Positions 43,437-51,089 of a DNA stretch of 64,000 bases are shown in pieces. Within the stretch, counting starts at the first letter, position 1; every line of letters starts with the position of its first letter. The translations under genes were made by a program, and so were the position numbers. The stretch is taken from contig NZ_JABBJE010000008.1 of the NCBI RefSeq assembly GCF_014218725.1, forward strand, positions 1 through 64,000, in the 5' to 3' direction. Origin of the DNA: Brevundimonas huaxiensis (GTDB lineage Bacteria; Pseudomonadota; Alphaproteobacteria; Caulobacterales; Caulobacteraceae). The notes below the pieces were generated by a model that saw nothing but the letters and a program-made list of their open reading frames with translations, ran no database searches and was not told where the DNA came from.

Positions 43437-44378
43437 TCACCCCTTGGCGAAGGCTTCCAGCTCTTCCGGCGTGTTCAGAGGCAGGGCCTCCGCGTCTGGC
43501 GCGATTCGCTTGGCCATGCCGGTCAGCACCTTGCCCGAGCCGATCTCGACGAAGCGGGTCACGCCGCCTTCGGTCGCCATCCACTCCATGCTCTCACGCC
43601 AGCGCACCCGGCCGGTGACCTGCTCGACCAGCAGGCGGCGGATGACTTCCGGGTCGCTCTCGGGCCGCGCCAGGACGTTCGCCACCACCGGCACGACCGG
43701 CGCGACGATCTTCGCCTCGGCCAGGGCGGCGGCCATCTCGTCGGCGGCAGGCTGCATCAGCGGACAGTGGAAGGGCGCCGAGACGTTCAGCGGGATCGCC
43801 CGCGCGCCCAGTTCCTTGGCCTTTTCGATGGCCCGGTCCACAGCGGCCTTATCGCCGGAGATGACGATATTGCCGTTGTTGTTGTCATTGGCGACCACGC
43901 AGACGCCGACTTCCGAACCGGCCGCCGCAGCCGCTTCCGCCAGCGCGAGATCCGTCTTGGGTCCGATCAGCGAGGCCATCGCCCCCTGCCCCACCGGCAC
44001 GGCGCGCTGCATGGCTTGGCCGCGCAGCTTCAGCAGCCGCGCCGTATCCGACAGCGAGATCGCGCCCGCCGCCGCCAGCGCCGAATATTCGCCCAGCGAG
44101 TGACCGGCCACATAGGCCGCGCTCGCCACATCAAAGCCGAACTCGGCCTTCAACGCCCGGATCGCCGCCACGGACACCGCCATCAATGCGGGCTGGGCGT
44201 TCTCGGTCAGGGTCAGTTGATCTTCGGGGCCGTCGCGCATCAGCACCGACAGCTTCTGGCCCAGCGCCTCGTCCACCTCGGCGAAGACGTCGCGGGCGGA
44301 TTGGAAGGCGTCCGCCAGTTGCGCGCCCATGCCGACGGCCTGGCTGCCCTGTCCCGGAAACAGAAGTGCGAGGGTCAT
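43437..44378 (-). CDS. fabD: Malonyl-CoA:ACP transacylase
   Basis: FabD loads malonate onto ACP. The 313-residue protein has the start LALLFPGQGSQAVGMG, the nucleophile motif VAGHSLGEYSALAAAGA (Ser near residue 93), an Arg-containing LRGQAMQ near residue 118, and the catalytic His in VSAPFHCPLMQPA near residue 200. The ATG at 44378 follows GGGAGCG. It is the first gene of the fabD-fabG-acpP-fabF-mltG-yicC-gmk series; the 131 bases upstream hold no visible gene and probably the promoter. Confidence 0.96.
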   Translation of the reverse strand: MTLALLFPGQGSQAVGMGAQLADAFQSARDVFAEVDEALGQKLSVLMRDGPEDQLTLTENAQPALMAVSVAAIRALKAEFGFDVASAAYVAGHSLGEYSALAAAGAISLSDTARLLKLRGQAMQRAVPVGQGAMASLIGPKTDLALAEAAAAAGSEVGVCVVANDNNNGNIVISGDKAAVDRAIEKAKELGARAIPLNVSAPFHCPLMQPAADEMAAALAEAKIVAPVVPVVANVLARPESDPEVIRRLLVEQVTGRVRWRESMEWMATEGGVTRFVEIGSGKVLTGMAKRIAPDAEALPLNTPEELEAFAKG

Positions 44379-44509
44379 CGACCGCTCCCTGAATCATTGA
44401 TCAAGAGCGCGGACCCGTAAGCCCAGACTTACCCGAGGGCAAGCGGAGGTGGTGGGTGCTTGTGTCTCGGACCGTTCCCATGACCGCAGGGATGCTGCCC
44501 TGAGAGCGC

Positions 44510-44938
44510 CTAGCGGCGCCGGTATTTTGCGAGAAGTCGATCGCGCGCGGCGTTGACGCGCGTCGCCAGCCCCTCCGTGCCGCCCTGATCGGGATGGGCG
44601 CGGGCCATGGCGCGTTTCCAGGCTGCGCGGATTTCGGCCTCGGTCGCGGCTGGCCCGACACCCAGCACGGCGCGGGCGTCCGCTTCGCTGATGGGTTCGG
44701 ATCGGATGATCGGTCGCTGCCGGGACGACCAGGCCAGATAGAGCCCTGCCCCGGCCAGCGCCGCCGCCGTCAGCCACGACCCACGAAACGCCGCAAGCGC
44801 GCCGCCGGCCAACAGAACCGCACCCAGCAGGGTCGCCGTCACGCGCCAGTGAGCGCGTCCGCGTCGCTCGGTCTGTCGGCCCAGCAGCACCAGCGCCCAG
44901 ACGGCGATCGCCGCCAGGGCCAGCCAGATCAAACCCAT
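44510..44938 (-). CDS. Membrane-anchored J-domain protein
   Basis: The 142-residue protein has membrane helices at about 2-19 and 36-68, then a C-terminal J domain (residues 80-142: SEADARAVLGVGPAATEAEI, then RAHPDQGGTEG). The HPD motif needed to stimulate a DnaK-type ATPase is intact, and the layout resembles mitochondrial TIM14/Pam18 and bacterial DjlA-like proteins. It starts seven bases after the mipZ stop on the same strand, so it is probably cotranscribed with mipZ. Confidence 0.85.
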   Translation of the reverse strand: MGLIWLALAAIAVWALVLLGRQTERRGRAHWRVTATLLGAVLLAGGALAAFRGSWLTAAALAGAGLYLAWSSRQRPIIRSEPISEADARAVLGVGPAATEAEIRAAWKRAMARAHPDQGGTEGLATRVNAARDRLLAKYRRR

Positions 44939-44945
44939 CAGGCGA

Positions 44946-45782
44946 TCAGGCCGCCACGTCCAAAGGGCTGAGAACCTGCTCCAGACCCATGGCCATCATC
45001 AGATTGCGCATCTCCTGGCGCGCAGCGACGTGGGCCAGGGACACCGCAACCGGCCGGATGTCGTTCGACAGGTCCGCCACCGTCAGGCCGAAGGGGAACA
45101 GCTCGCGATAGATGACCCGGTCGCGCAGGCCCGGACCGACGCGGAAGCCGACGCGTTTGGCCAGCTTGGTCATCCGTTCTTCCAGACGCTTGCGGTTGCG
45201 GGCCTCCGCGACGGCGAGGCGATTGGTGACCACCAGCCAGTCGATCGTCGCGTGACGGCCCTGGGCGATGGCGCGCTGCTTGCGCGCCTCCCAGACGCTC
45301 TCGGAATAGATCGAGGGTTTCAGCAGTTCCAGAGTGACCGGATCGACGTCGCCCAGCAGGTCGAAATCGACGAAGCTGTCGTTCATCGGCGTCACGATCT
45401 GATCGGCGCGGGCGTGGGCGGCGTTCGACACGGCCGTGTCGCCGCCGGGCGTGTCGATCAGGATGCAATCGACGCCCCGCGCCACCGCCTCGTCGAAGGC
45501 GCGCTCGAAGGTCGCGATCTGATCGGCGACATCCGCCTTGGCCAGGGCCTTGCCGTCGCCCATGTCGGGCACGAAGGGTTGGGGAAGCTCGTGACCGTTC
45601 GCGGCCAGCCAGGCGGCGCGGTTCTGGAAGAAGCGCTGCATCGAACGCTGGCGCAGGTCCAGATCGATGATCGCCACCGAGCGCCCGGCGTGCAGCAGGC
45701 CGGTCACGATGTGGATGGCCAGGGTGGACTTGCCCGCCCCGCCCTTTTCGTTGCCGAGGACGATCACATGCGGCTGCGTCAT
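44946..45782 (-). CDS. mipZ: Division-plane positioning ATPase MipZ
   Basis: The 278-residue ParA/MinD-superfamily ATPase starts at the ATG at 45782 and has the deviant Walker A motif NEKGGAGKST at residues 11-20. Further blocks are AIIDLDLRQRSMQRFFQNRA near residue 42, the Walker B-like CILIDTPGGD near residue 110 and VTPMNDSFVDFDLLGDVDPV near residue 133. In Caulobacter MipZ forms a gradient from the ParB-marked poles and blocks FtsZ assembly there. The sequence follows that family closely. Three GANTC sites precede the gene. Confidence 0.94.
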   Translation of the reverse strand: MTQPHVIVLGNEKGGAGKSTLAIHIVTGLLHAGRSVAIIDLDLRQRSMQRFFQNRAAWLAANGHELPQPFVPDMGDGKALAKADVADQIATFERAFDEAVARGVDCILIDTPGGDTAVSNAAHARADQIVTPMNDSFVDFDLLGDVDPVTLELLKPSIYSESVWEARKQRAIAQGRHATIDWLVVTNRLAVAEARNRKRLEERMTKLAKRVGFRVGPGLRDRVIYRELFPFGLTVADLSNDIRPVAVSLAHVAARQEMRNLMMAMGLEQVLSPLDVAA

Positions 45783-45788
45783 TCGAGG

Positions 45789-45869
45789 GAATCCTCTGTG
45801 CCGACCGCGCGACTCAGACTGCGCGGTCCTAGGTCCACAGAGACTCGGCCTCAAAGCGCCAAACGTCAA
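45789..45869 (-). promoter_or_regulatory. mipZ promoter region with three GANTC (CcrM) sites
   Basis: GANTC sites occur at 45789-45793 (GAATC), 45811-45815 and 45842-45846 (both GACTC). A TTGACG -35-like element lies at 45864-45869 on the minus strand, placing the 45842 site near the -10 position. In Caulobacter the mipZ promoter is controlled by GcrA and CcrM methylation, so the cluster fits that mode. Confidence 0.7.
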
Positions 45870-45911
45870 CGGAACCTTAACGCAGACCTGTGGACGGCGA
45901 ACCGGGGTCGG

Positions 45912-46571
45912 TCAGCTGTTACGCGCGCACCAGGCGTCGCCGACAGCGGCGGAGCGGCAGACCGCAGCGGCGGTTTCGGTGGATACCGGCCCGACCTTCA
46001 GCCGCGTCAGCCGACGGCCGCCCACCTCGACCTCCTGATAGATCGGCGACAATCCCGACAGGTCTGACGTGGCCTTCATCCGATCCCAGGCCTGACGCGC
46101 GCCGGCCGCACTGGAATAGGCGCCCAGTTGGATCGTTCGCCCGGTTTCCGGCGCAGCCGTGAGACTGGCGGGACGCAAGACGGGGGCCTGCACCCGCGAG
46201 ATCGCCTCATCCGCCACGGCTTTGACAACCGCGGGCGAGGCAGCCCGGACAATTGCGTCCCGCAGGCCTGCATCTTCACCGACGGGGCGAAGGCCTGCCT
46301 GGACGTCTCGGGCGTCCCACATGGCGTGCGGATCCATGACCGCCACCTTGACCGGCGTGAAGCGCACGGGCCGCAGTCCGGCCTTTTCAGCAACGGCATG
46401 CCGGGTTTCGCGATCGCGCGCCGAGAGCGGAATGTCGATCGCCGCGACGGTCTCGGCCATCGCGCTGAATCGATGGGGATCGCTGTCCACCGCGCCGCAG
46501 CCGGCGACGGCAAGGCTGCTGGCGATGGCCAGGGCGATCAGAACTGGACGGGTCGCTTCTGCGGGCGTCAT
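45912..46571 (-). CDS. SPOR-domain lipoprotein
   Basis: The 219-residue protein has a lipoprotein signal (ALAIASSLAVAGC, Cys near residue 25). Its C-terminal domain reads TIQLGAYSSAAGARQAWDRM, LSPIYQEVEVGGRRLTRLKV, then GPVSTETAAAVC, the SPOR fold that binds denuded glycan strands at division sites. The middle part is unassigned. The ATG at 46571 is preferred to a GTG two codons earlier. Its location next to mipZ fits a division-related role. Confidence 0.85.
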   Translation of the reverse strand: MTPAEATRPVLIALAIASSLAVAGCGAVDSDPHRFSAMAETVAAIDIPLSARDRETRHAVAEKAGLRPVRFTPVKVAVMDPHAMWDARDVQAGLRPVGEDAGLRDAIVRAASPAVVKAVADEAISRVQAPVLRPASLTAAPETGRTIQLGAYSSAAGARQAWDRMKATSDLSGLSPIYQEVEVGGRRLTRLKVGPVSTETAAAVCRSAAVGDAWCARNS

Positions 46572-46646
46572 AAGCACGACCCTAGAGCCCAGACTTTGCG
46601 GTCTGGTGCATCAACAGGCTTAAGCGGAAAGGTTAATCGCTTCATC

Positions 46647-47519
46647 ATGATAGACGCCGCCCCCCCGTTCCCTTCTTTGGCCGTCGTCCGCACCGTCGCC
46701 GACCTGCGCGCGGTCGTCCGGGACTGGAAACGTCAAGGCCTGAGCGTCGGCATGGTTCCGACCATGGGCGCCCTGCATGAAGGCCACCTGACCCTGGTGC
46801 GCGAGGCCACGCGCCGCGCCGACCGCGTCGTCGCCTCCAACTTCGTCAATCCGACCCAGTTCGCGGCGCATGAGGATCTGGGCAAATACCCTCGCCAGCA
46901 GGAAGAAGACGCCCGTCTGCTGGCCGGCGCCGGCTGCCACCTGATGTTCGCGCCCTCAGCCGACGCGATGTATCCGGAAGGCTTTGCGACCAGTGTCGCC
47001 GTCGCCGGGCCGGCGCTGGGTCTCGAGGGTGATTTCCGGCCTCACATGTTCGGCGGGGTCGCCCTGGTCGTCACCAAGCTGTTCAACCAGGTGCAGCCTG
47101 ATGTCGCGGTCTTTGGCGAGAAGGACTACCAACAGCTTATGGTCGTACGTCGGTTCGTGCGCGATCTGGACCTGCCGGTCGAGATCGTCGGCGCGCCGAC
47201 GGAGCGGGACGGCTGGGGCCTGGCCCTGTCGTCACGCAACGCCTATCTGTCGGAGGCTGAGCTTGAGACCGCCCGCCGGCTGAACGGCATTCTGGCGGAG
47301 GCCGGCGTCTATGCGTCCAGCGGTCGCCCCCTGCCCGGCGTCGAGCGTGAAGCCTATGCCGCCCTTTTGAAAGCCGGGTTTGATCGGGTCGATTACGTCG
47401 CCATTCGCCACGCCGAGGACCTGACGCCGTTCCGCAACGACATCGTCGACGCCCCCGCCCGCATCCTGGCCGCCGCCTGGCTGGGCAAGACGCGACTAAT
47501 CGACAATATGGCGGTCTGA
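46647..47519 (+). CDS. panC: Pantothenate synthetase
   Basis: PanC joins pantoate and beta-alanine with ATP to make pantothenate. The 290-residue protein has the ATP-binding VPTMGALHEGHLTLVREATR near residue 36, SNFVNPTQFAAHEDLGKYPR near residue 66, the FGEKDYQQLMVVRRFVRDL block near residue 155 and ALSSRNAYLSEAE near residue 193. The start at 46647 has AAAGG about 14 bases upstream; the longer frame upstream runs through the divergent lipoprotein gene. Downstream lies a hairpin at 47526. Confidence 0.96.
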   Translation: MIDAAPPFPSLAVVRTVADLRAVVRDWKRQGLSVGMVPTMGALHEGHLTLVREATRRADRVVASNFVNPTQFAAHEDLGKYPRQQEEDARLLAGAGCHLMFAPSADAMYPEGFATSVAVAGPALGLEGDFRPHMFGGVALVVTKLFNQVQPDVAVFGEKDYQQLMVVRRFVRDLDLPVEIVGAPTERDGWGLALSSRNAYLSEAELETARRLNGILAEAGVYASSGRPLPGVEREAYAALLKAGFDRVDYVAIRHAEDLTPFRNDIVDAPARILAAAWLGKTRLIDNMAV

Positions 47520-47525
47520 AAAGAT

Positions 47526-47554
47526 GGGCCGCATCCGTTCGCCGGACGCGGCCC
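47526..47554 (-). terminator. Terminator hairpin between panC and the chorismate mutase gene
   Basis: GGGCCGC and GCGGCCC enclose an inner TCCG/CGGA stem. On the minus strand the hairpin is followed by ATCTTTTC, ending transcription from the chorismate mutase gene. It may also serve panC in the other direction, without a T-tract. Confidence 0.7.
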
Positions 47555-47561
47555 TGTCAGA

Positions 47562-48284
47562 TCAGCCGATCGCGCCGACGCAGCCCTCCGCGTCACCCGG
47601 CGCCAGATCGGCGTCGGTCAGGGCGATGGTCCAGCCGTGATGGGTGTTCAGGCCCCAGCGCCGCGCGCCGCCGCCATCGCCCGCATCGCCGCCCGCGGTG
47701 ACCACTACGCGTCGGCCCTTGGGCAGAGCCGGCGGATCGATCTTGCCGACCGCCAGCGACGTCGGGGTCTCGCCGCCGTAGCCGTCGAAGACGCTCAGCA
47801 TCGACCACTCGCGCCGCAGGCCCATCCACCAGGCGTCCTCGGTATTGATCGCCAGCACGGCGATCCCGTGGCTCTCGGCGGCGAAAGCCAGGGCCTTCTG
47901 CGGATCGCGCACCATCTTGATGTCGGCGGCGGCCCCGAAACGCAGGCGCGCGCCGTCATAGGCGCGGGTCGGTTCGATGGGCGCCCAGACCTGAACCTGA
48001 AGCCGGCCCTGGCGCGCCAGGCCCCAGCCAACGATCTCGCGCCACAGATGTTCGACCGCCTCGGCGTTCTCGGGCTTGGCCTGCTTGAGCATGCGCGAGA
48101 GGACGGTCTGCTCGCGATCGGGACGCAGCTTGGTGTGCGGGCCGGTGGGCGCGTCCTTTGCCCGGCCGACGGTGGCGGCGATGGCCAGGCGTTGCTCGAA
48201 CAGCGCCAGGATCTGGTCGTCGATGCCGTCGATCTCGGCGCGCAGGGCGGCCAGCGCCTGCTGTTCGGGGGTCAGGTCGGCCAT
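47562..48284 (-). CDS. AroQ-type chorismate mutase with a C-terminal extension
   Basis: The N-terminal 90 residues are a helical AroQ chorismate mutase: LAALRAEIDGIDDQILALFE near residue 9, RLAIAATVGRAK, RPDREQTVLSRML and WREIVGWGLARQ, with the expected Arg, Lys and Glu/Gln residues. It would turn chorismate into prephenate for Phe and Tyr. About 150 further residues (VQVWAPIEPTRAYDG onward) form a second domain I cannot assign with confidence. The start is uncertain: ATG 48284 or ATG 48320, neither with a good ribosome site. It is preceded by the Phe/Tyr-rich leader frame and terminated at 47526-47554. Confidence 0.85.
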   Translation of the reverse strand: MADLTPEQQALAALRAEIDGIDDQILALFEQRLAIAATVGRAKDAPTGPHTKLRPDREQTVLSRMLKQAKPENAEAVEHLWREIVGWGLARQGRLQVQVWAPIEPTRAYDGARLRFGAAADIKMVRDPQKALAFAAESHGIAVLAINTEDAWWMGLRREWSMLSVFDGYGGETPTSLAVGKIDPPALPKGRRVVVTAGGDAGDGGGARRWGLNTHHGWTIALTDADLAPGDAEGCVGAIG

Positions 48285-48370
48285 ATTAGGCCAGACTTGC
48301 TGAAGGTTGGAATGGGGCATGGAAAAGGGCTTTCGGCATTCTGGGATTCGATATGTGCAGGAGCGAACAG

Positions 48371-48389
48371 CCGCTCTGGTCCAGAGCGG
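48371..48389 (-). promoter_or_regulatory. Leader hairpin downstream of the Phe/Tyr-rich short frame
   Basis: CCGCTCT and AGAGCGG form a perfect 7-bp stem with a five-base loop, 40 bases after the short frame ends. CTGTTCGCTCC follows, not a proper T-tract. A CGCCGG/CCGGCG pairing (48434-48439 with 48391-48396) lies just before it. It may be part of an attenuator, but a clear terminator/antiterminator pair was not found. Confidence 0.45.
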
Positions 48390-48429
48390 TCGCCGGTGAA
48401 GCAGTCAGGGACGGAGTGCGCCCGACGCC

Positions 48430-48531
48430 TCAGCCGGCGTATCGAAAGCCGTAAAAGCCGTAGCCGAAATAGAGGCCGGAAACCGCGCGCGAACGGTCGA
48501 AAGAAACAGAAAGAGCGCGCAGGCGGGACAT
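48430..48531 (-). CDS. Putative Phe/Tyr leader peptide (33 codons) upstream of chorismate mutase
   Basis: An ATG at 48531 opens a 33-codon frame that ends in TGA at 48430. The peptide starts MSRLRALSVSFDRSRAVSG and continues LYFGYGFYGFRYAG. Seven of residues 21-31 are Phe or Tyr, four of them Tyr, and the frame uses TTT and TAT codons that are rare in this G+C-rich genome. It lies 71 bases after the pheA stop and about 110-145 bases before the chorismate mutase start. A weak promoter (TTGACG at 48601-48606) precedes it. This layout is that of a leader peptide whose ribosome stalls when Phe/Tyr-tRNA is low. No strong Shine-Dalgarno sequence is visible. Confidence 0.6.
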   Translation of the reverse strand: MSRLRALSVSFDRSRAVSGLYFGYGFYGFRYAG

Positions 48532-48602
48532 GGTCCGGTTCCGGTTTATGCGGATCGTGTTGCGACCCGTAGGTGTCTTAAGGACGCAAAGACCGTGCGC
48601 CG

Positions 48603-49178
48603 TCAACCCTCAGGGAAGCTCAACAGGACAAAACGCGTCTGATTATCGCCGGAATCCTGCAAGTCGTTGCGCAGGATCGACAGGCCGTACACCTCGGCGG
48701 CGCCGACCGGGGCGATGGCCGCCCGTGTGGGATCGCCCGCTTCGGCGACATCGCGCGCCGCGCCTGCGGTATCGAAATGCTCGACCACCTCGACATTCAA
48801 ACCGGCCAGCGTGTCCTTGCACTGGGCCAAGGCGATGGGATGGCTTTCCACCGTTCGAATATCGGACAGACGCGCGCCGTCGATCGCCATCAGCGCATGA
48901 CGGATCGGCCGCCAGACCTGAGCGACCGGCTCCACGCCAAGCGCACCGACCAGCGTCGCCGCCGGCTCGACCACGCCGATGGTCGAGTTCTCGACAGGGA
49001 TCAGGGCGCAACCGCAGTCGCCGGCGCGCAGCGCATCCAGGGCCTGGTCGAAGGTTTCGAACGCCACAGCCTCGTCCCACGGACGCAGGGCCAGACACGC
49101 CTCATGGCTGAACGATCCGGGCGCGCCCTGATAGGCGACCCGGCCGGGCCTCTCCTCAGTTGGAGCCGCTGATTGCAT
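48603..49178 (-). CDS. pheA: Prephenate dehydratase, catalytic domain only
   Basis: The 191-residue protein converts prephenate to phenylpyruvate in Phe synthesis. It has VAYQGAPGSFSHEACLAL near residue 14, ALIPVENSTIGVVEP near residue 58, ESHPIALAQC near residue 112, a conserved mid-region, and DNQTRFVLLSF at the very end with the catalytic Thr-Arg-Phe. The usual C-terminal ACT domain, which gives Phe feedback inhibition, is absent; the gene stops right after TRFVLL. It follows aroG on the same strand. Lack of ACT suggests control at another level. Confidence 0.92.
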   Translation of the reverse strand: MQSAAPTEERPGRVAYQGAPGSFSHEACLALRPWDEAVAFETFDQALDALRAGDCGCALIPVENSTIGVVEPAATLVGALGVEPVAQVWRPIRHALMAIDGARLSDIRTVESHPIALAQCKDTLAGLNVEVVEHFDTAGAARDVAEAGDPTRAAIAPVGAAEVYGLSILRNDLQDSGDNQTRFVLLSFPEG

Positions 49179-49268
49179 CGATCACTCCCTCGGTCTCAGA
49201 TCGATCTGGCGCTGCCTCGGTGGCGTCACCATGACCGGATCGGCCCGCATTTGGGGCGCTGACGCCCG

Positions 49269-50639
49269 CTAGGCCGCCGCCGACTGCGCCACACGTCCGG
49301 CCTTCAGCCGCTCCGCGACCAGGAAGGCCAGCTCCAGCGCCTGATCGGCGTTCAGGCGCGGGTCGCAGTGGGTGTGATAGCGGTTGGACAGATCGTCCTC
49401 GGTCACCGCCTGGGCGCCGCCGATGCATTCGGTGACATTCTGGCCGGTCATTTCCAGGTGGACGCCGCCGGGGTGGACGCCTTCCGCCTCGGCCACATCG
49501 ATGAAGGTCCGGACTTCGCCCAGGATGCGGTCGAACGGCCGGGTCTTGTAGCCGTTGCCGGCCTTGAGCGTATTGCCGTGCATCGGGTCGATGGACCAGA
49601 TGACCTTGCGGCCCGAGGCCTTCACTTCGCGCATCAGCTTGGGCAGGCGCTCGCCCACCTTATCGTGACCGAAGCGTCCGATCAGCGTCAGACGACCCGA
49701 GACATTGTCCGGGTTCAAGGCGTCGATCAGGGGCAGCAGATCGTCGGCCGTCATCGTCGGCCCGCACTTTACGCCGATGGGGTTCTTGATCCCCTTCATG
49801 AACTCGACGTGGGCGCCGTCCAGCTGACGCGTGCGCTCGCCGATCCACAGCATATGGGCCGAGGTGTCGAACCATTCGCCCGATCCGCCATCCAGACGCG
49901 TCAGGGCGCTTTCGACGTTCAGCAGCAGGGCTTCGTGGCTGGTGAAAACCTCGACCCGGCTGAGGTCCGGATGGGTCTCGGGCGTGACGCCGACCGCCTC
50001 CATGAAGGCCAGGGCCTCGGTGATCTTGTCGGCCAGTTCGCGGTATTGGGCGCCGGCGGCGTTGTCGCCGGCAAAGCCCAGCGTCCAGCGATGGATGTTG
50101 TACAGATCGGCATAGCCGCCGCCCGCAAAGGCGCGCAGCAGGTTCAGCGTCGAGGCCGACTGGTTGTAGGCGCGGATCAGACGTTGCGGATCAGGCGCGC
50201 GATCTTCCGGCGTGAAGCCCATGCCGTTGATGATGTCGCCGCGATAGCTGGGCAGTTCGACGCCGTCGATCTCTTCCAGCGGCGACGAGCGAGGCTTGGC
50301 GAACTGGCCCGCGATCCGTCCCACCTTCACCACCGGCTTGCGTCCGGCGAAGGTCAGGACGACCGCCATTTGAAGGATCAGGCGGAAGGTGTCGCGGATA
50401 TTGTCGGTCGAGAACTCCTTGAAGCTTTCGGCGCAGTCGCCGCCCTGGAGCAGGAAGGCGTCGCCCCGCTCGACCTGCGCCAGCTTCGACGTCAGGCGCC
50501 GCGCTTCGCCGGCGAAGACCAGCGGCGGCAAGGCGCGCAACTCGTCTTCCACCCGCGCGAGGGCGGCAGGATCCGGATAGTCCGCCGGCATGTGCAGGGC
50601 GGTCTTTGTTCTCCAGCTTTCGGGGGTCCAGCGTGTCAT
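49269..50639 (-). CDS. 3-deoxy-7-phosphoheptulonate synthase, class II
   Basis: Type II (plant-like) DAHP synthase condenses phosphoenolpyruvate and erythrose-4-phosphate at the entry to the shikimate pathway. The 456-residue protein starts [20 protein letters not shown] and has [11 protein letters not shown] near residue 68, [15 protein letters not shown] near residue 105, [20 protein letters not shown] near residue 290, [10 protein letters not shown] near residue 345, and [18 protein letters not shown] near residue 385. The ATG at 50639 fits the family; a GTG at 50660 would put the inverted repeat inside the gene. It leads the aromatic cluster. Confidence 0.95.
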   Translation of the reverse strand: MTRWTPESWRTKTALHMPADYPDPAALARVEDELRALPPLVFAGEARRLTSKLAQVERGDAFLLQGGDCAESFKEFSTDNIRDTFRLILQMAVVLTFAGRKPVVKVGRIAGQFAKPRSSPLEEIDGVELPSYRGDIINGMGFTPEDRAPDPQRLIRAYNQSASTLNLLRAFAGGGYADLYNIHRWTLGFAGDNAAGAQYRELADKITEALAFMEAVGVTPETHPDLSRVEVFTSHEALLLNVESALTRLDGGSGEWFDTSAHMLWIGERTRQLDGAHVEFMKGIKNPIGVKCGPTMTADDLLPLIDALNPDNVSGRLTLIGRFGHDKVGERLPKLMREVKASGRKVIWSIDPMHGNTLKAGNGYKTRPFDRILGEVRTFIDVAEAEGVHPGGVHLEMTGQNVTECIGGAQAVTEDDLSNRYHTHCDPRLNADQALELAFLVAERLKAGRVAQSAAA

Positions 50640-50646
50640 CGCGCAA

Positions 50647-50668
50647 GAATAGGACTTCACGCCTATTC
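50647..50668. promoter_or_regulatory. Inverted repeat just before the DAHP synthase start
   Basis: GAATAGG and CCTATTC, 7-bp perfect arms separated by eight bases, lie seven bases upstream of the DAHP synthase ATG where the ribosome site should be. It could be a repressor operator or an RNA hairpin that limits translation. No regulator gene is adjacent. Confidence 0.45.
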
Positions 50669-50705
50669 AAACAACGAAAAGACAGGCGGATTTTGCCGCG
50701 AAATG

Positions 50706-50846
50706 TCAGTCTTCCGAAGAAGGCGACTTTTCCGCCGCAGCTTCGGCCTTGCGTTCAGCCTTGGCCGCCGCCTTCTCGGCCGCCTTCAGCGCCGCGGCGC
50801 GCTCGCGTTCCTGACGCTCGAAGCTGTAGTTGGGTTTGCGAGCCAT
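50706..50846 (-). CDS. Small charged conserved protein
   Basis: The 46-residue protein MARKPNYSFERQERERAAAL has a short conserved opening followed by an Ala/Lys/Glu helix and a SPSSED tail. It starts at the ATG at 50846 with GAGGAC upstream. Small proteins with this N-terminus are common in alphaproteobacteria; the function is unknown. It lies 66 bases before the DAHP synthase gene on the same strand. Confidence 0.75.
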   Translation of the reverse strand: MARKPNYSFERQERERAAALKAAEKAAAKAERKAEAAAEKSPSSED

Positions 50847-51089
50847 CGGCGTCCTCGTCTTATCTCGTGTCCTGGCGGTGAAGGTGGCGATGCAGGGAGC
50901 CGGACGCAATCGCCAAATCCAGCACTCTGCAAAATCGGCTCACAGCAGTCTTTCCTTGCGCGTCAAAATCTTGGCGGCGGCGTCGAAGGCGATGAACAGA
51001 CGGGCTAGAAGGGTCATGGGCTCTGAACGCTTGGCCCTGTTCGATGTTCAGTCCCGCGAACCTTCGTCGCACCCGAAAGGCAGGCGCCC

